NCBI GenBank assembly: GCA_016787295.1
Contig: JAEUUX010000236.1
Coordinates: forward strand, 1 to 46,530
From: Chitinophagales bacterium
Lineage (GTDB): Bacteria; Bacteroidota; Bacteroidia; Chitinophagales; UBA2359
DNA: 46,530 nt
Direction of reading: 5' to 3'
This document shows positions 43,037-46,530 of this stretch, piece after piece. Under the pieces are notes generated by a model that worked only from the letters and a program-made list of their open reading frames with translations, searched no databases and had not been told where the DNA came from. The first letter of the stretch is position 1, and each line of letters opens with the position of its first letter. Made by a program: the position numbers and the translations under genes.

Positions 43037-45460
43037 TTAGCGCGCATTCAATGAGACCCAAATTTCGGTGTCCAAATGCTCAAAAAGCACGCTTGGCAGT
43101 TTTTGAATAGTACACAAAGCTGCCTCGCCCGCTGGCACAAAAGGGTCGAAGTCGGAAAGCGGCTGTATAAAACGATAGTCATTGTGTTCGGTGGCATAGC
43201 TTTTTTGGTTGATAGACAAGGTGTTGCGTAGCTGCTCAAAGCCGTGCAAAAACAAGCGAATGTGGGTGAAGTGGGAACTGTAGCCTTGCTTTTGGGCAGC
43301 GGCTATGTGGAGTTGTTGCTGGACGGGCGCGTAGGTATAGGTTCGGCGGTAGTGTTGATGGGTGTCTATGTTTCTGCCATCGTCTTCGTAGTACTCAAAA
43401 GCAGAGTCCGTTTGGTCGGGTGCGGCATAGTATAGATGAATTTCGAGCGTGGTGTCGGGTTTTTCTTGTGTGTGTTGCACCACCGATTGCATAGGCACAA
43501 TGGCTCCGCTTTTGACAAAGACGGGTAAGCGTTCTTTGGGAGAGTCGTGTTTTAGGAATGCCTCGCTATGTGGGGTGTCGGTATATAAGTCGTAGTATTG
43601 GGCATCGGGCAAGTACACCTTAGTGATGTTTTGTTGCGAAATGGTTGGAGCTACCAAGAAGAATTGCCCAAAATAGTATTGGTTTTGGTAGGCAGGGTCG
43701 TAGATGTGTGGGTCATGAGGGTGGTCGATGCACAACGAACGGACGATGGGCATACCATTTTGGGTGGCTTCGTAGAATAAGCTGTACAAATAAGGTAACA
43801 AACGGTAGCGCAGTTTAACATAGTTGCGGGCAATTTCGGTGGCTTCTTCGCCAAAAGCCCAAGGTTCTGCCGAACGGCTATTGATCATCGAATGACAGCG
43901 CAAAAAGGGCGAAAAAGCCGCAACAGCTATCCACCGAGCGAATAGTTCGGGCGAGGCTTCGCCACAAAAACCTCCCACATCATAGCCCGAAAAAGCGATG
44001 CCTGTGAGTCCCATGCTGTTGAGGAGGCGAACACCTGCCAAAAAGTGTTCGTCGCTGGCAACATTGTCACCCGTCCAAACGGCGCTGTAGCGTTGTATGC
44101 CCGCAAAGCCTGCCCGTGTCAGCACAAAATACCGCTCGCCTTTGTCGGCTTGTAAAGTGGCTTCGTAGGTGCTTCGAGCCATTTGCATACCATACACATT
44201 GCGGGCTTCGCGGTGTGTGGTGGGGTGTTCGTCATAGTCAAACAACAAGTTGTTGGGCATAAACTGTCCCCACGTAGCAGGTTCGTTCATGTCGTTCCAA
44301 AAACCTTTGATGCCCTGTTGTATATTAGTTTGGAGGTGTTTTGCCCACCATTGGCGCGTTTCGGGACGTGTGAAGTCGGGAAAAAAGCAAGTACCGGGCC
44401 ACACATCGGCGCTATAGTTTTCGCCATCGTTGTATCGGACAAAAACATCGTTGGCAATGCCGTCGTCCAATACGGGATAATCTGTGGCTGTGCAGCAAAT
44501 GCCGGGGTCGAGAATGACCACCGTATTGAAACCAATTTCTTGGAGGTCGTTTAATAATTGTTCGGGTTGGGGAAAGTATTGTTTATGCCACGTAAAAACG
44601 CGATACCTATCCATGTAGTGAATATCGAGATACATGACATCGGCAGGAATATCTTTTTCGCGGAATGTTTGTGCCACACACAACACTTCTGTATCAGGAT
44701 AATAACTGTAGCGGCACTGCTGCAAACCCAAACTCCACAAAGGCGGCAAAGACATTCTGCCCGTTAGCCAGGTGTAGTCTTCGATGATTTGACGAATAGA
44801 ATTGCCACCAAACAAAAAGTAGTTCATCTCGCCATCTTCTACGCCAAAGGAGGTAAAACGTTTGTTGGAGGCACCAAAGTTGAAATAGGAACGGTGCGAA
44901 TTGTCCAAAAAAATGCCATAACACCCTTTATCATGTATGCCAATATAGAAAGGGGTGGAACAGTAAATAGGGTCGGCGTTGGTGGGATAGGCAAAAAAAT
45001 CGGTGTTCCAATGCGTGTAGGCACTGCCTGAACGGTCTAAATTGCCCGTTTTCTCGCCCAAACCCACAAAACGTTCGTTGGTTTGGCGCTGTTTGTAGGT
45101 TGTTATTTCGGTGCCTATCCAATTTGTTCCGAGTTTAGGCTCGTCAGCATTGAGGAGGTTTCCTGCAAGGTCGTAGAGTTCGAAACGCATGGGGTCGGTG
45201 TGCATTTTCAGACACATTTGGTCGGTATAAATGAACCATGCTTCAGCGGTTTGATGTAAGCGGAACGCTACATTTTGAGGTTGAGCAACAAGAGCGTAGG
45301 AAAAGGCGGTAGATAGCTCTTGTCGCCCAATGCGGATTTGCACAATGGAAGGGCTATAAAAAGTGATGGTGATGTGTGCGTGTTTCGTTGTGAAGTCAAA
45401 ACCTGTGGGTCGGAGGTTATGGGTTTGTAACTTACCTATAGGCTGTGGGAGATTTTTCAT
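43037..45460 (-). CDS. Glycoside hydrolase family 31 alpha-glucosidase
   Basis: Releases glucose from the non-reducing end of alpha-glucosides. The 807-residue product shows an N-terminal beta-sandwich, then the GH31 barrel. GFWNDMNEPATWG holds the catalytic aspartate nucleophile, and RAGFAGIQRYSAVWTGDN holds the region with the acid/base aspartate. LWSLGLQQCRYSYYPD, near residue 220, is also typical. A C-terminal beta domain (FVKSGAIVPMQSV, YYEDDGRN) follows. There is no signal peptide (MKNLPQPIGKLQTHNL), so it probably acts on imported oligosaccharides in the cytoplasm. No SusCD or other sugar-use genes are nearby. The next gene upstream ends 94 nt away on the same strand. Confidence 0.93.
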   Translation of the reverse strand: MKNLPQPIGKLQTHNLRPTGFDFTTKHAHITITFYSPSIVQIRIGRQELSTAFSYALVAQPQNVAFRLHQTAEAWFIYTDQMCLKMHTDPMRFELYDLAGNLLNADEPKLGTNWIGTEITTYKQRQTNERFVGLGEKTGNLDRSGSAYTHWNTDFFAYPTNADPIYCSTPFYIGIHDKGCYGIFLDNSHRSYFNFGASNKRFTSFGVEDGEMNYFLFGGNSIRQIIEDYTWLTGRMSLPPLWSLGLQQCRYSYYPDTEVLCVAQTFREKDIPADVMYLDIHYMDRYRVFTWHKQYFPQPEQLLNDLQEIGFNTVVILDPGICCTATDYPVLDDGIANDVFVRYNDGENYSADVWPGTCFFPDFTRPETRQWWAKHLQTNIQQGIKGFWNDMNEPATWGQFMPNNLLFDYDEHPTTHREARNVYGMQMARSTYEATLQADKGERYFVLTRAGFAGIQRYSAVWTGDNVASDEHFLAGVRLLNSMGLTGIAFSGYDVGGFCGEASPELFARWIAVAAFSPFLRCHSMINSRSAEPWAFGEEATEIARNYVKLRYRLLPYLYSLFYEATQNGMPIVRSLCIDHPHDPHIYDPAYQNQYYFGQFFLVAPTISQQNITKVYLPDAQYYDLYTDTPHSEAFLKHDSPKERLPVFVKSGAIVPMQSVVQHTQEKPDTTLEIHLYYAAPDQTDSAFEYYEDDGRNIDTHQHYRRTYTYAPVQQQLHIAAAQKQGYSSHFTHIRLFLHGFEQLRNTLSINQKSYATEHNDYRFIQPLSDFDPFVPAGEAALCTIQKLPSVLFEHLDTEIWVSLNAR

Positions 45461-45554
45461 TTGTTATCTGGATTTAAACATGGTGATGGTTAGAGCGGTT
45501 GATTTATATTGTTTAGGAAAACGCGTTATGCTTGTTCACAAAATTAGGTGTTTT

Positions 45555-46475
45555 TTATTTCCACCAACGCAAATAAAAAGGTAATTGGTTGCGGATAACG
45601 TGCCAATAGGTGACGGGCGTGGCTCCAAAACCAGCAAAGAACTGCGCCATACCTGCTTCGTTGCCACCTTCAAAATCCAATAGGCGGGAAGTATTGCTAT
45701 ATTGCTGCACAAGGTAGTCTATTAACCCAAATGTTGCTCCCGAATGTCGCCCGATTTCGGTGGATAGATTGACAAGGTTGACAAGACGTTGCTCGGTATG
45801 CCAATGGAAATGAACAGTGTGCAACTGTTGTTGGCGGTCACGGACGGCTAAGGTTTTACCTATTTGGTGTTGTTGAGCATGGTGGAGGAGTTGTCGAAGT
45901 TGGTGGAAATGAACATCTTGTAAGCGCGGATTTTTTTGCAGCAATAGCGGTTGCACGGTTTGTAGCAATAGGTCTATGGGTAGCGTATCGATGTGCAAAT
46001 CATGTTTTTGTGCCTTTTGGAGTCTTCGCAAATGGTGTTTGCTGTAGCTTTTCCGCAATGTTTCGTAGTTTGGCGACAAGTCGAGAAGGTAGTTGGAACG
46101 GGAGTGATGGGATAGTGTGGCAATGGAGGTGGGAGGTGTCTGTTGTTCATTGGCATATAGGTCTGTCCAAACAAAACGCTTGGGAATGGCTGCCCAAAAA
46201 GCATCGACGGTAAATAGAGTGAGGATTTGAGGAGCAAAAATGCCGAGTTGTTGTGTCCATGCGGGTTGATAGATATAGTAGAGGTGCGCGCGACGGCGAT
46301 AAGGTAGCGGAAAAACAGCAGTGTAGTCGTCTGCTACAATACCTGCCCACTGTTGTTGTGCAACAATGTCCAAATACCATGTATAGGGATATGGCAAACC
46401 TGCTGCGCAACGTGCTATGCAGTTGTTCCACTGAGTATCGTCTATCTCATGGCGCTGTAGATAGTATAATTGCAT
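45555..46475 (-). CDS. FemAB/GNAT-like acyltransferase family protein
   Basis: A 306-residue soluble protein. The first half (YPYTWYLDIVAQQQWAGIVADDYTAVFPLPYRRR) and the middle (LSPNYETLRKSYSKHHLRRLQKA) resemble the FemAB-like GNAT proteins common in Bacteroidota, in which a tandem GNAT fold transfers an acyl or aminoacyl group. The C-terminal half keeps SGATFGLIDYLVQQY and LDFEGGNEAGMAQFFAGFGA, like the CoA/tRNA-binding GNAT core. The substrate is unknown. It is rich in Gln and His (LLHHAQQHQIGK). The start at 46473-46475 leaves 55 nt to the window end, where no promoter is evident. Confidence 0.75.
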   Translation of the reverse strand: MQLYYLQRHEIDDTQWNNCIARCAAGLPYPYTWYLDIVAQQQWAGIVADDYTAVFPLPYRRRAHLYYIYQPAWTQQLGIFAPQILTLFTVDAFWAAIPKRFVWTDLYANEQQTPPTSIATLSHHSRSNYLLDLSPNYETLRKSYSKHHLRRLQKAQKHDLHIDTLPIDLLLQTVQPLLLQKNPRLQDVHFHQLRQLLHHAQQHQIGKTLAVRDRQQQLHTVHFHWHTEQRLVNLVNLSTEIGRHSGATFGLIDYLVQQYSNTSRLLDFEGGNEAGMAQFFAGFGATPVTYWHVIRNQLPFYLRWWK

Positions 46476-46530
46476 ATTATTTTGGGAAAACCTATAATAA
46501 AATGGAAATGTTGTACTGGTTTTTTGAAGG

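Overview
The window is chromosomal DNA from a member of the phylum Bacteroidota, most likely a free-living relative of the Saprospiria/Chitinophagia. Several things point that way: AT-rich DNA; type IX secretion (a PorV outer-membrane protein, two proteins with type A sorting domains and one 2001-residue protein with a gliding-type, type B, C-terminal domain); a type III glutamine synthetase; an Lnb-family (DUF4105) membrane protein; and a recurring promoter pattern, (T)TTG - 19/20 nt - TAnnTTTG, which is the sigma-ABfr consensus of this phylum. No rRNA, tRNA, transposase, integrase or CRISPR array was seen.

Layout. 1-147: a 21-bp tandem repeat. 269-2458 (-): glutamine synthetase III. 2988-6775 (+): an LD-carboxypeptidase-like S66 peptidase, then a double-AAA CbxX/EccA-like ATPase with a duplicated N-terminal domain. 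7012-9083 (-): a secreted type A protein and a secreted intradiol-dioxygenase-like protein. 9154-14873 (-): a housekeeping/envelope run of START-like protein, MtgA transglycosylase, Lnb-like protein, haloalkane-dehalogenase/OleB-like hydrolase and RecQ. 15238-15954 (+): a lytic transglycosylase. 16287-18245 (-): a flippase-like membrane protein downstream of a PfkB-type kinase. 18428-19885 (+): an outer-membrane OmpP1/FadL-like barrel. 20449-24267 (+): a Crp/Fnr regulator followed by a self-sufficient P450-reductase fusion of the BM3/CYP102 type. 24405-28452 (-): thiolase, PorV and a DUF4932-like metallopeptidase. 29042-35047 (+): the giant adhesin-like protein. 35220-38192 (-): a single-chain restriction-methylation-specificity enzyme. 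39000-40520: two small proteins around a 43-bp repeat array. 40882-42474 (+): a repeat-rich secreted protein. 43037-46475 (-): a GH31 alpha-glucosidase and a FemAB/GNAT-like protein.

Functional links. PorV would help export the three sorting-domain proteins. MtgA, the SLT transglycosylase, the S66 peptidase and the Lnb-like protein all concern the cell envelope. The thiolase, the FadL-like porin, the P450 fusion and the OleB-like hydrolase could all touch fatty-acid or hydrophobic-substrate metabolism, but only the Crp/Fnr-P450 pair is close enough to suggest direct coupling.

The most unusual content is non-coding or architectural: a 4 x 43-bp array of alternating GTAGGT/ACCTAC half-sites; a 114-bp GC-rich repeat present twice, identical and both times between convergent genes; nested palindromes in the leader of the restriction enzyme; duplicated sequence blocks framing both target-recognition domains of that enzyme; and imperfect direct repeats on both sides of the 40882-42474 gene. 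None of these proves a new system; each is stated with a test.
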